From: Trebonia sp963795335
Lineage (GTDB): Bacteria > Actinomycetota > Actinomycetes > Streptosporangiales > Streptosporangiaceae
Reading direction: 5' to 3'
DNA length: 64,000 nt
Assembly: GCA_963795335.1 (NCBI GenBank)
Contig: CAWCHI010000004.1
Location: 248,001-312,000 of the forward strand
The translations under genes and the position numbers were made by a program. The notes below the pieces were generated by a model that saw only the letters and a program-made list of their open reading frames with translations, was not told where the DNA came from and ran no database searches. This document shows positions 47,373 to 56,401 of the stretch, in pieces. Position 1 is the first letter of the stretch; each line of letters starts with the position of its first letter.

Positions 47373-48553
47373 CCCAGGCCGGTGAACATCTCGGCGTAGT
47401 AGGCGGCGGCAATGTCCGATGACAGCAACCGCTTCAGCCTGGCCCGCATGATCCGCTCCCGGAAGGGGCCGCCGCCTCCGACGGGCGCCCCCGAGGCGCC
47501 ATGCATCATGTCGGCCAGCCAGTTCGAGTACTCCTGGGTCTTCCAGGTCCGCTCGAGGCAGGTCGCGGAATAGTCCCGCAGACCGGTCTCGTCGCCCTGG
47601 CGGACGAAGTCGCGAACGCCGGACGCGAACATCTCCGCGTCGAACAGGGCCAGGTTCATGCCCTTGGCGCCCATCGGCGGAATGATGTGGGCGGCGTCGC
47701 CGAGCAGGAACAGCCGCCCGTAGCTCATCGGCTCGCGGATCGCGCTGCGCAGCGGGAAGACCTCGGTCGCGGTGATGGGGCCGTCGGGCAGGTCGCTTTG
47801 GTGCAGGCGGTACTTCAGCTCGGTCCAGATCCGGTCGTGCGGCCAGTCCTGGACGGTATCGCCGACCGGGACGTGCAGGTAGAACCGGCTCGCCTGGCGC
47901 CCCCGGGCGAACTGGGCCGCCCAGCCGCGCTCCCCCGCCGTCTGCAGGGCGTACTTCGGCGCCGGGGCATCGGCCAGCACCGTCAGCCACCAGATGCCGT
48001 AGTCGTAGTTGATGACGGTGCCTGTCCCGGCCGGGATGACCGACGTGCTGACCCCCCGGTCGCCATCGCAGCCGGCGATGAAGTCGCAGCTGATCTCGTG
48101 GACCTGGCCGTCTGGATCGGTGTAGCTGACCGCGGCCTGGCCGCTGTCAGCCCCGTGCAGGGCGACGTCGGCCGCCTCGAATCGCAGGTCGCCGCCGTCC
48201 TCCAGCAGCGCTCCGATCAGGCCGCGGACCAGGGCCTGCTGGGGAACGGCCTTGCTCTCCCCGTCCATGCCCGCCAGTGCCTCCGACAGCAGGTGAGACT
48301 GGCCGTCAAGGCGGACCTCGAGGTAGTCGTTGCCCGGGAAGCCGCGCAGCACGTGGCCCAGGCCCCACTGCTCGAACATGCGGACGGCCCGGTGCTCCAC
48401 GAGCCCAGCCCGCTGCCGCTCCTCGACGTAGGCCCGGGGCCGCCGCTCGAGGACGATGCTGTCGATCCCGCAGGACCGCAGCAGCAGCGCCGTTGTCAGT
48501 CCGGAGACCCCGCCTCCCACGATCGCGACTGTCGTGGACTCCCGCACTGCCAT
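47369..48553 (-). CDS. FAD-dependent aromatic monooxygenase, PobA-like
   Basis: A 394-residue group A flavin monooxygenase, the same length as classical p-hydroxybenzoate hydroxylase. FAD motifs: VAIVGGGVSGLTTALLLRS (GxGxxG), CDFIAGCDGDRGVS (DG motif) and LFLLGDAAHIIPPMGAKGMN (GD motif). RQRAGLVEHRAVRMFEQWGL matches the PobA substrate/NADPH region. ATG 48553 gives the family-like start AVRESTTVAIVGGG and has AGG 8 nt upstream; a start at 48580 is possible. Tandem TTTGAC half sites lie at about 48585-48605 in the promoter. Likely hydroxylates a phenolic acid. Confidence 0.85.
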   Translation of the reverse strand: MAVRESTTVAIVGGGVSGLTTALLLRSCGIDSIVLERRPRAYVEERQRAGLVEHRAVRMFEQWGLGHVLRGFPGNDYLEVRLDGQSHLLSEALAGMDGESKAVPQQALVRGLIGALLEDGGDLRFEAADVALHGADSGQAAVSYTDPDGQVHEISCDFIAGCDGDRGVSTSVIPAGTGTVINYDYGIWWLTVLADAPAPKYALQTAGERGWAAQFARGRQASRFYLHVPVGDTVQDWPHDRIWTELKYRLHQSDLPDGPITATEVFPLRSAIREPMSYGRLFLLGDAAHIIPPMGAKGMNLALFDAEMFASGVRDFVRQGDETGLRDYSATCLERTWKTQEYSNWLADMMHGASGAPVGGGGPFRERIMRARLKRLLSSDIAAAYYAEMFTGLG

Positions 48554-48840
48554 ACTGGGCACCTGCTTCCAGGTCGTCATTAAATTGGTCAAAGCGTCAA
48601 ATGTCTACACGTACCGTCACCGGCCGCTGACGGCGGTGCCGGCTCCTCACATCGTGAGCGGTCCGCGGCATCGCCTGCCCGGCGGGCGCTTTACGCTTTC
48701 GGCACCATTACCCCACCCGTTATGACGGTGTTTGTTACTTGCGTATGGAAGTCTATTGTTCCGCCACGTCAGTCGCCATCAGAACAAAAAGCCACACGGT
48801 CACGGCTACCCCGTGACCTGCGGATGGAGGAATTTTCAGC

Positions 48841-50035
48841 ATGACGCCCACCTGGAAGCGCCTGGTCACGCCCGCGGCGGCCCTCACCGCCGCCGCGCTG
48901 CTGGCCGCATGTTCCTCGAGTGGTTCGAGCAGCAGTGCGAGCGGGGGCTCGGCCAGCAGCGCGGTCAGTTCCTCGCCGGCCGCCGCCTCGGCGCCGGCAT
49001 CGTCCGGCGTGACCGCCGCCCAGCAGATGGTCGCCCAGTTCGAGGCGGTGCCGAGCCACCCGGTGCCCGCGGCGCCGGTCAAGGGCGTCTCCGCGCTCAA
49101 GGGCAAGACGGTCTACTACGTCCCGCTGGTTCAGCAGATCCCCGGTTTCGTCCTCACCGCGGCGGCGCTGAAGACGGCCCTGTCCAAGGCGGGCCTGAAG
49201 CTCCAGGTCTGCAACGGCGAGGCCCAGCCGAGCGCGGTCTCCGCCTGCATCGGGCAGGCGACCGGGGCCGGCGCGGCCCGGCATCATCCTCGACTCCATC
49301 CCCTTCGGCATGGCCGCCAACTCGATTAACTCGGCCACCGCCAAGGGCGTCCCGGTGATTGTCTCCGACCAGCTCCCGCCCACACCCACGACCACGAGCA
49401 CCGACAAGGTCGACTACGCGCTGGGCGCTCCCTACCAGCCGAACGACATCGCCTACTGGACGATCGCCGACTCCGGCGGGAAGGCTAACCTGATCATCGC
49501 TGAGTCGGCCGACTCGCCGTCGTCGATCGCGTACGTCACCAACTCGCTCGCGATCTACTCGAAGGACTGCCCGGGCTGCAAGGTCACGGTCAAGCAGATC
49601 TCCCAGTCAGCGGCCGCCCAGATGGCCTCCGACACCAGCTCCTACCTGCTGGCCGACCCGGCCGCGACCTATTACTACACCGAGTTCGAGGACAGCCTGC
49701 AGCCCGCCCTGCAGGGCATCCAGACGTCGGGTAAGTCCGGCATCAAGCTCTCCGTCGCGGGCGGCACGGTGGACGGGCTCGGCCTCCTCGCCAAGGGCAG
49801 CGGTCCGGTCAAGGCGGTCGTCGCCGTCGACCAGGTGTATGCCGGGTGGTCCCTGGCGGACCAGATCCTGCGGATGGCGACCAAGGCCCCGCCGGTGAAC
49901 GTGCTCTACCCAACCCGCTTGTTCACCGCCCAGAACATCGGGTCGATCCAGGTCACGACCGCGGCCCAGTCCTCGGGGGCGTGGTTTGGCAGCACCTCCT
50001 ACCAGGCCGCGTTCCTGAAGGACTGGGGCGTCTGA
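48841..50035 (+). pseudogene. Sugar-type ABC importer binding lipoprotein, frame broken once
   Basis: An exported periplasmic-binding-protein-like lipoprotein of about 397 residues (Peripla_BP_4/ribose-binding type). Signal with lipobox LLAACSSS, Ser-rich linker, then KGKTVYYVPLVQQIPGFVL and, in the next frame, GIILDSIPFGMAANSI, GVPVIVSDQLPP and KAVVAVDQVYAGWSLADQIL. One extra base at 49276 splits the two parts; the joined form reads continuously. The Rbs-type permease and ATPase for it are probably those at 51434-54105. A piece of a closely similar binding protein is fused ahead of that ATPase. Confidence 0.85.
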
Positions 50036-50056
50036 CGGCCTGCGCCTAGCGGGGCG

Positions 50057-50088
50057 GGCCCGGCGGCGGGCAGGTCAGCCGCCGGGCC
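50057..50088 (+). terminator. Hairpin terminator after the binding protein gene
   Basis: GGCCCGGCGGC, 10-nt loop, GCCGCCGGGCC; 21 bp after the TGA of the preceding gene. Confidence 0.55.
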
Positions 50089-50248
50089 GCCGCCGGCGGC
50101 CCGGGGGACAGCCAGGTGTCGGTAGTTTGGGGATCATGCCCCCTTCTGTCGCTACTTGCACGTAGAGTCTCCACTGGTAGCGGAGCTTTCTTGCGGCGAG
50201 AGCACGTCAGTAGATCCGGGCGTGCTGACGAAGTGTCCGGAGTGATCA

Positions 50249-51331
50249 GTGAGTTTGAAGAGTGCACGTGTGTGGCCCGCTGTGCTCGCGGGCGTCATCG
50301 TGGCCGGGGCGGCCGCCGGCTGTTCATCCAGCGGCGGTACCAGCAGCGCCACACCCGTCAGCACCACCATGCCCGTCGTGCAGGGGCTGGAGACGACCAA
50401 CATCGTCGTCTCCGACTTCCCGGCCATCGACTCGACCGGCCTGTACATCGCGGCCGACGACGGCCTCTTCGCGAAGGAAGGCCTGCACGTCACCGTCATC
50501 CCGGACTACCACAGCAGTCAGGACACGGTGAACAACATCGAGTCGGGCAAGGCTCAGGTTTCCAGCGGCGACTACGTCACGTACATGAACGACGAGGTGG
50601 CCGGGAGCACACCGCAGCTGCAGATCATCGGGGAAGCCTCCGTCCTGCAGCCGAACGTACTCGCCCTCATGACCGGTCCCAGTAGCAAGATCACGAAACT
50701 CAGCCAGATCAAGGGCACCGCGGTGCCGATCTCCGGCCCCAACGACATCGGCAGCCTGCTCATCGACGCGCTGCTGGCCAGCGACGGCATCCCCCTCAAC
50801 TCCGTCCATTACGTGCCGGGCATCCCCCTTCCCGCGGTTCCCGAGATGGTCGCCTCAGGCAAGCAATTCATCATGGGCCCGGTCCCTGAGCCCTTCGTCA
50901 GCCAGGGCCAGCAGCAGTTCGGCGACAAGACGCTCGCCGACCTGGACGAGGGCGCCATGACGAGCTTTCCCATCCAGGGGTACGCGGTGACACCGCAGTG
51001 GGCCAAGCAGAACCCGAATACGCTGAAGGCGTTCACCACCGCGCTGGACGAGGGCCAGGAAATCGCCGACTCCAACCGGATGGCCGTCGAGCAGGCGCTC
51101 GAGGGAGCGCCGCTGCATATCACCGCGCGCGAGGTGGCCGTCATCTCGCTGCCGCAATTCCCGGTCGGGGTCAGCCCCACCCGGATCCAGCGGGTCATGA
51201 CCGACATGATCCAGTTCGGCTTCTTCAAGGGGCAGGAGCTGAGCCGGGCCCAGTCCTTCCAGGCCACGAACGTCATCTACGGCGACAACCTGTCCAACAG
51301 CAGCGGCCAGACCACCCTGCTGGCGGGCTGA
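50249..51331 (+). CDS. NMT1/THI5-like ABC binding lipoprotein (orphan)
   Basis: A 360-residue exported lipoprotein of the nitrate/sulfonate/thiamine-precursor binding family. Lipobox AAAGCSSS; the fold begins TTNIVVSDFPAIDSTGLYIA and continues DDGLFAKEGLHVTVIPDYHS (typical of the NMT1 family), DTVNNIESGKAQVSSGDYVT and LPQFPVGVSPTRIQRVMTDM. GTG 50249 with GGAG 6 nt upstream. No permease or ATPase of the matching SsuBC/TauBC type is in the window. Ligand unknown. Confidence 0.88.
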   Translation: MSLKSARVWPAVLAGVIVAGAAAGCSSSGGTSSATPVSTTMPVVQGLETTNIVVSDFPAIDSTGLYIAADDGLFAKEGLHVTVIPDYHSSQDTVNNIESGKAQVSSGDYVTYMNDEVAGSTPQLQIIGEASVLQPNVLALMTGPSSKITKLSQIKGTAVPISGPNDIGSLLIDALLASDGIPLNSVHYVPGIPLPAVPEMVASGKQFIMGPVPEPFVSQGQQQFGDKTLADLDEGAMTSFPIQGYAVTPQWAKQNPNTLKAFTTALDEGQEIADSNRMAVEQALEGAPLHITAREVAVISLPQFPVGVSPTRIQRVMTDMIQFGFFKGQELSRAQSFQATNVIYGDNLSNSSGQTTLLAG

Positions 51332-51359
51332 CCGCGACAGGTCAACCCGAGCCGTATGA

Positions 51360-51402
51360 AAGCGGGCGGCAGCCGGGCATCTTGCCCGGCTGCCGCCCGC
51401 TT
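51360..51402. terminator. Bidirectional terminator, 20-bp perfect stem
   Basis: AAGCGGGCGGCAGCCGGGCA, loop TCT, and its exact reverse complement. It lies between the convergent NMT1-like and RbsC genes and ends in T on either strand, so it can serve both. One of the best hairpins of the window. Confidence 0.88.
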
Positions 51403-51433
51403 CCGGCTGGCGCCCGCTTCCGGCTGGTCCGCC

Positions 51434-52483
51434 CTAGGTGGCCCGCCGGTGCAGCAGGGTGGAGATCGTCACCGCGATCACCAGGATGCCGCCGTAGAAG
51501 ACCTGCGACACCCAGCTCTGCAGGCCGAGCAGCTGCAGGCCGAGTATGCCGGTCTCCAGGAAGTAGATCCCCACGAGCGTGCCGAGCGGGTTGAACCGGC
51601 CGGGCTCGAAGATCGCGGTGCTGAGGAAGACCGCGGCGAACACTGGCAACAGGTAACTGTCGGAGCTGCTGGCGTTGTAGCCGCCAAGGTCAGCCACCGC
51701 GATGAACGCGCCGAGACCGGACAGCAGCCCGGCGAACACGAACGAGCCGAACCGGATCCGGTCGACCCGGACCCCGGACAGCCGGCTGACCTCCCGGCTC
51801 GCCCCGGTGAAGCGCATGTGGCGGCCAAGCGGGGTGAAGGCCAGCACGTAGGCGAAGCCGAGCACCAGCACGATGCCGTAATAGAAGGAGACCGGCAGGC
51901 CGCCCACGTCCAGCAGGGCGATCTTCTGGAAGCCGGACGGCAGGCCGCTGATCGTGTTCAGGTCGGACATCCACAGCGAGACGCCCTCCAGCAGGGTCGA
52001 CATGCCCAGCGTGACCACGATGGTGTTGACGCCGACCCGCACCACCAGAAAGCCGTTGACCGCGCCGACGACCGCGCAGGCGGCCACGGCCACGATGGAG
52101 GCCGGCCACACGTTCCAGCCGTGGTTGACCACGAGCACTGGCAGGATCGTCGCGCCGAAGCCGAAGACGGCCGGCACCGACAGGTCCACGAACTCTCCCA
52201 CGACGATGGTGCACATCAGCGCCATGGTCATGAACACCAGGGGCTGCTGCGAGCCGAAGATCGTCTGGAAGGTTCCGGCGTGCGGGAACAGGGCCGGCTC
52301 GGTGACGGAGTAGACCAGGATCATCGCCGCCCAGACGACGAGGATCGCGAACCGCGGCGCTAGCTGCGTGCCGGTCAGGAATCCGGGGCGGCGCCCCGGG
52401 GCGGCCGGGGTCGACCCGGACCGGGCCTCGGCGCCAGGGGCGGGCACCGTCGCCTCGCGGCCTTGATCTCGGGCGGTGTCCAT
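51434..52483 (-). CDS. Ribose-type ABC importer permease (RbsC-like)
   Basis: A 349-residue inner-membrane permease with about nine to ten helices. Typical are EFVDLSVPAVFGFGATILPV and AACAVVGAVNGFLVVRVGVN, the coupling region YVLAFTPLGRHMRFTGASRE, and the C-terminal VFLSTAIFEPGRFNPLGTLV. The ATG overlaps the stop of the ATPase gene by one base (TGATG), so both are made together. A hydrophilic N-terminal stretch of 40 residues precedes the first helix. Confidence 0.9.
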   Translation of the reverse strand: MDTARDQGREATVPAPGAEARSGSTPAAPGRRPGFLTGTQLAPRFAILVVWAAMILVYSVTEPALFPHAGTFQTIFGSQQPLVFMTMALMCTIVVGEFVDLSVPAVFGFGATILPVLVVNHGWNVWPASIVAVAACAVVGAVNGFLVVRVGVNTIVVTLGMSTLLEGVSLWMSDLNTISGLPSGFQKIALLDVGGLPVSFYYGIVLVLGFAYVLAFTPLGRHMRFTGASREVSRLSGVRVDRIRFGSFVFAGLLSGLGAFIAVADLGGYNASSSDSYLLPVFAAVFLSTAIFEPGRFNPLGTLVGIYFLETGILGLQLLGLQSWVSQVFYGGILVIAVTISTLLHRRAT

Positions 52484-54105
52484 CAGGGGGCTACCCCTTT
52501 CGCGTCGGGTTCCGGGTCGGCCGCCGTCTGCTGCTGCTGCTCGCCGCCGGGCTCACCCGACGATCCGAACGTGGCGTGGATAATGTCGTCCTCCGTCATG
52601 TCGCCGGCCAGCTCCGCGGTCACCGCGCCATGGCGGAATACCAGCACGCGGTCGCACAGCACGGCCAGGTCGGCGGCGTCGACCGAGGAAATGATCACGC
52701 CGCAGCCATCGGCGGCGGCCTCGCGGATCGCGTTGATGATGTCGTGCCTGGCCCCGACGTCGACCGCCTGGGTCGGCTCGTCCAGCACCAGCAGCGACGG
52801 CTGCCCGGCGAGCCACTTGCCCAGCAGCACCTTCTGCTGGTTGCCGCCGGACAGGGTGCCCACGAGCTTGTGCGGGTCAGGTGGCTTGATGTCGAGCTTC
52901 CTGATCATGGCGGCGGTCTCCTCCGCCTGCCAGCCGCCGCCGATCCGCAGCAGGCGGCCGCGGCTGCGCACCCGGGGCAGGGTCAGGTTCTGGGTGACCG
53001 ACAGTTCGGCCGCCAGCCCCTGTTCCAGGCGGCGCTCGGCCACGAAGGCGACCCCGGCCCGGATGAAGGGCTCGGTTGAGTCCCGCCGCGACTTCAGGCT
53101 CAGCGCGGAGCCGCGGACGCTCAGAGTGCCCGCCCGGGCCTCGCGGGCTCCGCCGATCGCCTCAGCCACCGCGACCGCACCCGAGCCAACCAGTCCGGTC
53201 AGCCCGACGATCTCGCCCCGCCTGACGTCCAGGTCGAGACCCCTGACCGAGCGCACCACCAGATGCCGCACCTGGGCGGCGAGCTCGTCGCGGGCGTGGC
53301 TGTCGACCCGGTCGTGGGTGACCAGATGCCGCCCGAGCATCAGCCGGGTGAGCCCGGCCTCCGTGGTGTCCCTGGTCGGGATCCCGGTCTCCACCACCTG
53401 GCCGTCGCGCAGCACCGTGACCCGGTCGGTCACCTCGATGACCTCTTCCAGCTGATGCGAGATCATCAGCACGGACGCGCCGGCCTCGATCACGGACCGG
53501 ACCAGGCCGAAGAAGCGGTCCCGGGCCGCCTTGCCCATCGCCCGGGTCGACTCGTCGAAAATGATCAGGCCGCCGCCCGGCTCGTGGTCTTGCATGGCGC
53601 GGGCGACGGCGACCGCCGCGCGGTCCTCGGCCGAAAGCTCCCCGACCCGCTCGTTGATGTCGACGTGGGTGCCGAGGCGTTCGAACACCGCCTCCACCGC
53701 CGCCCGCTCCGCCTTGCCGTCGATGCGGCGGCTGAGCCGGCCAGCCGCCTTGAACCGGCCCAGCCGCACGTTCTCCCAGACGGTGCGGTCATTGACCAGG
53801 CCGAGGTTCTGGTGCACGACCGACAGGCCGGCGGCGCGCGCCTCGAGCGGACGGACCGGGAGCGCCAGCTCCCGCTCATCCACCGTGATGGCGCCGCCGG
53901 GGTCGGGCGGGTAAATCCCGGACAGGATCTTGACCAGGGTCGACTTGCCGCAGCCGTTCTGGCCCACCAGGCCGTGCAGCTCGCCCGGGGCGATGCTCAG
54001 CCCGATGTCGCGCAGCACCCGGGCTGACCCGAAAGTCTTCGACACGTGCTCCACCTGGAGCCGGTCCCGCTGTCCGGTGCCCGGTTCAGCCGGGGAGACG
54101 CTCAC
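52483..54105 (-). CDS. Ribose-type ABC importer ATPase (RbsA-like, two ABC domains)
   Basis: A 540-residue ATPase with tandem domains. Domain 1 has Walker A VGQNGCGKST and Walker B LIIFDEST, but its signature motif is degenerate (ELSAEDRAAVAVARAM). Domain 2 has a degenerate Walker A (GLVGSGAVAVAEAI, as usual in the family), signature TLSGGNQQKVLLGKWL and Walker B LLVLDEPTQ. GTG 54105 is chosen for AAGGA 8 nt upstream; the frame stays open to 54336, where it reads a binding-protein fragment. Coupled to the permease gene. Likely partner: the binding protein at 48841-50035. Confidence 0.88.
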   Translation of the reverse strand: MSVSPAEPGTGQRDRLQVEHVSKTFGSARVLRDIGLSIAPGELHGLVGQNGCGKSTLVKILSGIYPPDPGGAITVDERELALPVRPLEARAAGLSVVHQNLGLVNDRTVWENVRLGRFKAAGRLSRRIDGKAERAAVEAVFERLGTHVDINERVGELSAEDRAAVAVARAMQDHEPGGGLIIFDESTRAMGKAARDRFFGLVRSVIEAGASVLMISHQLEEVIEVTDRVTVLRDGQVVETGIPTRDTTEAGLTRLMLGRHLVTHDRVDSHARDELAAQVRHLVVRSVRGLDLDVRRGEIVGLTGLVGSGAVAVAEAIGGAREARAGTLSVRGSALSLKSRRDSTEPFIRAGVAFVAERRLEQGLAAELSVTQNLTLPRVRSRGRLLRIGGGWQAEETAAMIRKLDIKPPDPHKLVGTLSGGNQQKVLLGKWLAGQPSLLVLDEPTQAVDVGARHDIINAIREAAADGCGVIISSVDAADLAVLCDRVLVFRHGAVTAELAGDMTEDDIIHATFGSSGEPGGEQQQQTAADPEPDAKGVAP

Positions 54106-54336
54106 TGGGCGATCCTTCCGTGTTTCGGGGCGCCCGAGGCCGTCCACCGTCCCGCCCGTCACCGCCAGGGCGATGTCGCTCTTGCTGGGCTGCTGGATGC
54201 CCTGGACGGTTGGGCCGAGGCTGTCCTCGAATCCGGTGTAATAGTACGTTGCGTTCGGATTGGACATCAGGTTGGAGCTGGTGTCCGAGGCCAGTTGTAA
54301 GTTGGTGCTGGCCGTGGCCCGGGGCCCGGGGGCCAC
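54106..54336 (-). pseudogene. Fragment of a sugar-binding protein gene, in frame ahead of the RbsA-like gene
   Basis: This stretch translates in the frame of the ATPase and reads ASDTSSNLMSNPNATYYYTG then GFEDSLGPTVQGIQQPSKSD and AVTGGTVDGLG. The intact copy in the gene at 48841-50035 has ASDTSSYLLADPAATYYYTE and SVAGGTVDGLG. So it is about 65 residues from the second half of a paralogous binding protein, cut at both ends. A deletion probably removed the rest of the gene that once led the importer operon. Confidence 0.8.
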
Positions 54337-54415
54337 GCCGGTGCGCCCGGTCTCGAACGCTCGATGGGAAGTGGGTGGGCTTCACGTGGTAGCCGACGGG
54401 TGTATCACGGGCGCT

Positions 54416-55651
54416 ATGGAGCAGAGCGCAGCAGCACGCGCCCGCCGCGGCCAGGCGCCGGTCGGGATCATCGGGGCCGGGATCGTCGGGCTGGCGGTGG
54501 CCCGCCAGCTGAGCGCGGCCGGGGTGCCAGTCGTGGTCTTCGAGAAGGAAGCGTCCGTCGCCGCCCACCAGACCGGGCACAACTCCGGGGTGGTGCACGC
54601 CGGGATCTACTACGCGCCCGGCTCGGCCAAGGCCCGGCTGACCCGCCGCGGTGTCGGCCTGCTGCGCGCCTACTGCACCGAGAAGAACCTGCCCTACGAC
54701 GAGCGGGGCAAGCTCGTCGTCGCCCGCGACGACGGCGAGATGGTCAAGCTCCGTGAGCTCGAACGGCGCTCGAAGCTCAACGGGGTCCCGGGCGTGCGGT
54801 GGCTGTCCGGCGGGGAGCTGCGCGAGCTGGAGCCCGCGGTGGCGGGGGTGGCCGCGCTGCTGTCGCCATCGACCGCGATCACCGACTACCCGGCCGTCGC
54901 GCGCGCGTTCGCGGCCGACGTGACCGCCGCGGGCGGCGAGGTGCGCACCAGCACCCCGGTCACCGGGCTGCGGGTGCGGGGCGAGACGGTCGAGGTCGTC
55001 GTAGCCGGCAGCGCCACCCGGCTGTCACGGCTCGTCATCTGCGCCGGGCTGCAGGCCGACCTGCTCGCCGCCGCGGCCGGGGACGCCCCCGCGCCCGAGA
55101 TCATCCCCTTCCGGGGGGAGTACCTGCGGCTGCGGCCGCACGCGGTTGGCCGGGTCAAGCGGCTGATCTACCCGGTCCCCGACCCCCGCTACCCGTTCCT
55201 CGGCGTGCACCTCACGCCGCGGGTTGACGGGACGTCCGACCTCGGCCCCAACGCGGTGCTGGCCCTGGCCCGCGAGGGGTACCGGCGGCGTGACGTCTCC
55301 CCGGCCGAGCTCGCCCGGCTGGCCCGCTCGGGCGCGTTCTGGCGGCTAGCCCGCCAGCACTGGCTGACCGGGGTGCGCGAGATGCGCGGGTCGCTCTGGC
55401 GGCCCGCCTACCTCGCCGAGGCCCGGACGTACCTGCCCTGGTTGCAGCCGGGCGACGTGACCAGCGCCCCGGCCGGGGTCCGGGCCCAGGCCGTCGATCC
55501 GAGCGGGGCGCTGGTGGATGACTTCCGGATCAGCCGCACCGGGCCGGTCACGTCCATCCGCAACGCGCCATCACCAGCGGCGACGGCGTCCATGGCGATC
55601 GCGGAGGACATCGTCGCGCAGCTGCAGTTTCCACACGGCAACGCAAGGTAG
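54416..55651 (+). CDS. lhgO: L-2-hydroxyglutarate oxidase-like FAD enzyme
   Basis: A 411-residue DAO-fold flavoprotein that would oxidise L-2-hydroxyglutarate to 2-oxoglutarate. N-terminal dinucleotide site PVGIIGAGIVGLAVARQLSA; the LhgO family marks are EKEASVAAHQTGHNSGVVHA and GIYYAPGSAKARLTRRG, then IIPFRGEYLRLRP and VPDPRYPFLGVHLTPRVDG. C-terminal IRNAPSPAATASMAIAEDIV closes the FAD site. ATG 54416; only a weak ribosome binding site is seen. Divergent from the Rbs-type importer, possibly sharing regulation. Confidence 0.92.
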   Translation: MEQSAAARARRGQAPVGIIGAGIVGLAVARQLSAAGVPVVVFEKEASVAAHQTGHNSGVVHAGIYYAPGSAKARLTRRGVGLLRAYCTEKNLPYDERGKLVVARDDGEMVKLRELERRSKLNGVPGVRWLSGGELRELEPAVAGVAALLSPSTAITDYPAVARAFAADVTAAGGEVRTSTPVTGLRVRGETVEVVVAGSATRLSRLVICAGLQADLLAAAAGDAPAPEIIPFRGEYLRLRPHAVGRVKRLIYPVPDPRYPFLGVHLTPRVDGTSDLGPNAVLALAREGYRRRDVSPAELARLARSGAFWRLARQHWLTGVREMRGSLWRPAYLAEARTYLPWLQPGDVTSAPAGVRAQAVDPSGALVDDFRISRTGPVTSIRNAPSPAATASMAIAEDIVAQLQFPHGNAR

Positions 55652-55773
55652 CAACCAATGTTGATCGTCGACACCCAGGTTCATCCGCCATCTCCCGGTA
55701 CATCGCGCTCTCCCCGGAGATGTGCTACGGCTGGGAACCGACGAGACGGCGACCGTCGTCGAGGAGGCACCCT

Positions 55774-56250
55774 ATGAGTGACAAGCCCGCCTACATCCAT
55801 CACGTGAACTTCCCGACCACCGACCCCGAGCGCACCATCGAGTGGTACTCAAAGGTGTTCGGCCTGAAGTACATCAAGCCGAAGTCGAACACCAAGGTCG
55901 TGCTGATGACCCGGGGCAACTTTGACCTGCACTTCACGCCGGTGGAAGAGATGGACCGGATGGCCCCATACCATTTCGCGGTCGAGGTCGAGGACTGGGA
56001 CGGGTTCCTCGCCCACCTGCGGGAGCTGGGCATCCGGCACACCCGGCCGATCACCCGGCCGGAGAACAACTCGCAGTTCTGCTACATCCACGACCCCGAC
56101 CACACGATGATCGAGCTGGTCTTCCACGCGCGCCGGCCCTACCCGCCGGTGCCGCAAAAGGAGCCGGCCGCCACTGCCGCTGGTGTCCCCGGGAACGCGG
56201 AATCGGCCGAGCAGGCGCGGGCCGAGCTGATCGCGGCCGAGGGACGGTAG
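55774..56250 (+). CDS. VOC-superfamily (glyoxalase/dioxygenase fold) protein
   Basis: A 158-residue vicinal-oxygen-chelate protein. It has the beta-alpha-beta pattern starting IHHVNFPTTDPERTIEWYSK with a first metal-type His, FDLHFTPVEEMDRMAPYHFA, and the C-terminal metal-type Glu in DHTMIELVFHARRP. A 35-residue Ala/Glu-rich tail follows the domain. GAGGAGG lies 7 nt before ATG 55774. It follows lhgO on the same strand by 122 bp. Reaction unknown. Confidence 0.87.
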   Translation: MSDKPAYIHHVNFPTTDPERTIEWYSKVFGLKYIKPKSNTKVVLMTRGNFDLHFTPVEEMDRMAPYHFAVEVEDWDGFLAHLRELGIRHTRPITRPENNSQFCYIHDPDHTMIELVFHARRPYPPVPQKEPAATAAGVPGNAESAEQARAELIAAEGR

Positions 56251-56401
56251 CGGCGTGGCCGCCGGCGGCCGAGTGACCCGGGTGCGGACGAAGCCACGCC
56301 CCCGTTCGGGCTGAGAATTTTCTGGAAAAATAGTTGCCGCCGGTCGATCTGCGCCATCGGTCCCCGTAGTTAGGGGGAACGAAGACCACGGGAGGCGATT
56401 C

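Noticed and set aside
55658..55740. Start of an amidohydrolase (MLIVDTQVH) between lhgO and the VOC gene.
   Set aside because: Only nine residues fit; the frame then runs into unrelated sequence. It may be a remnant but is too short to annotate.
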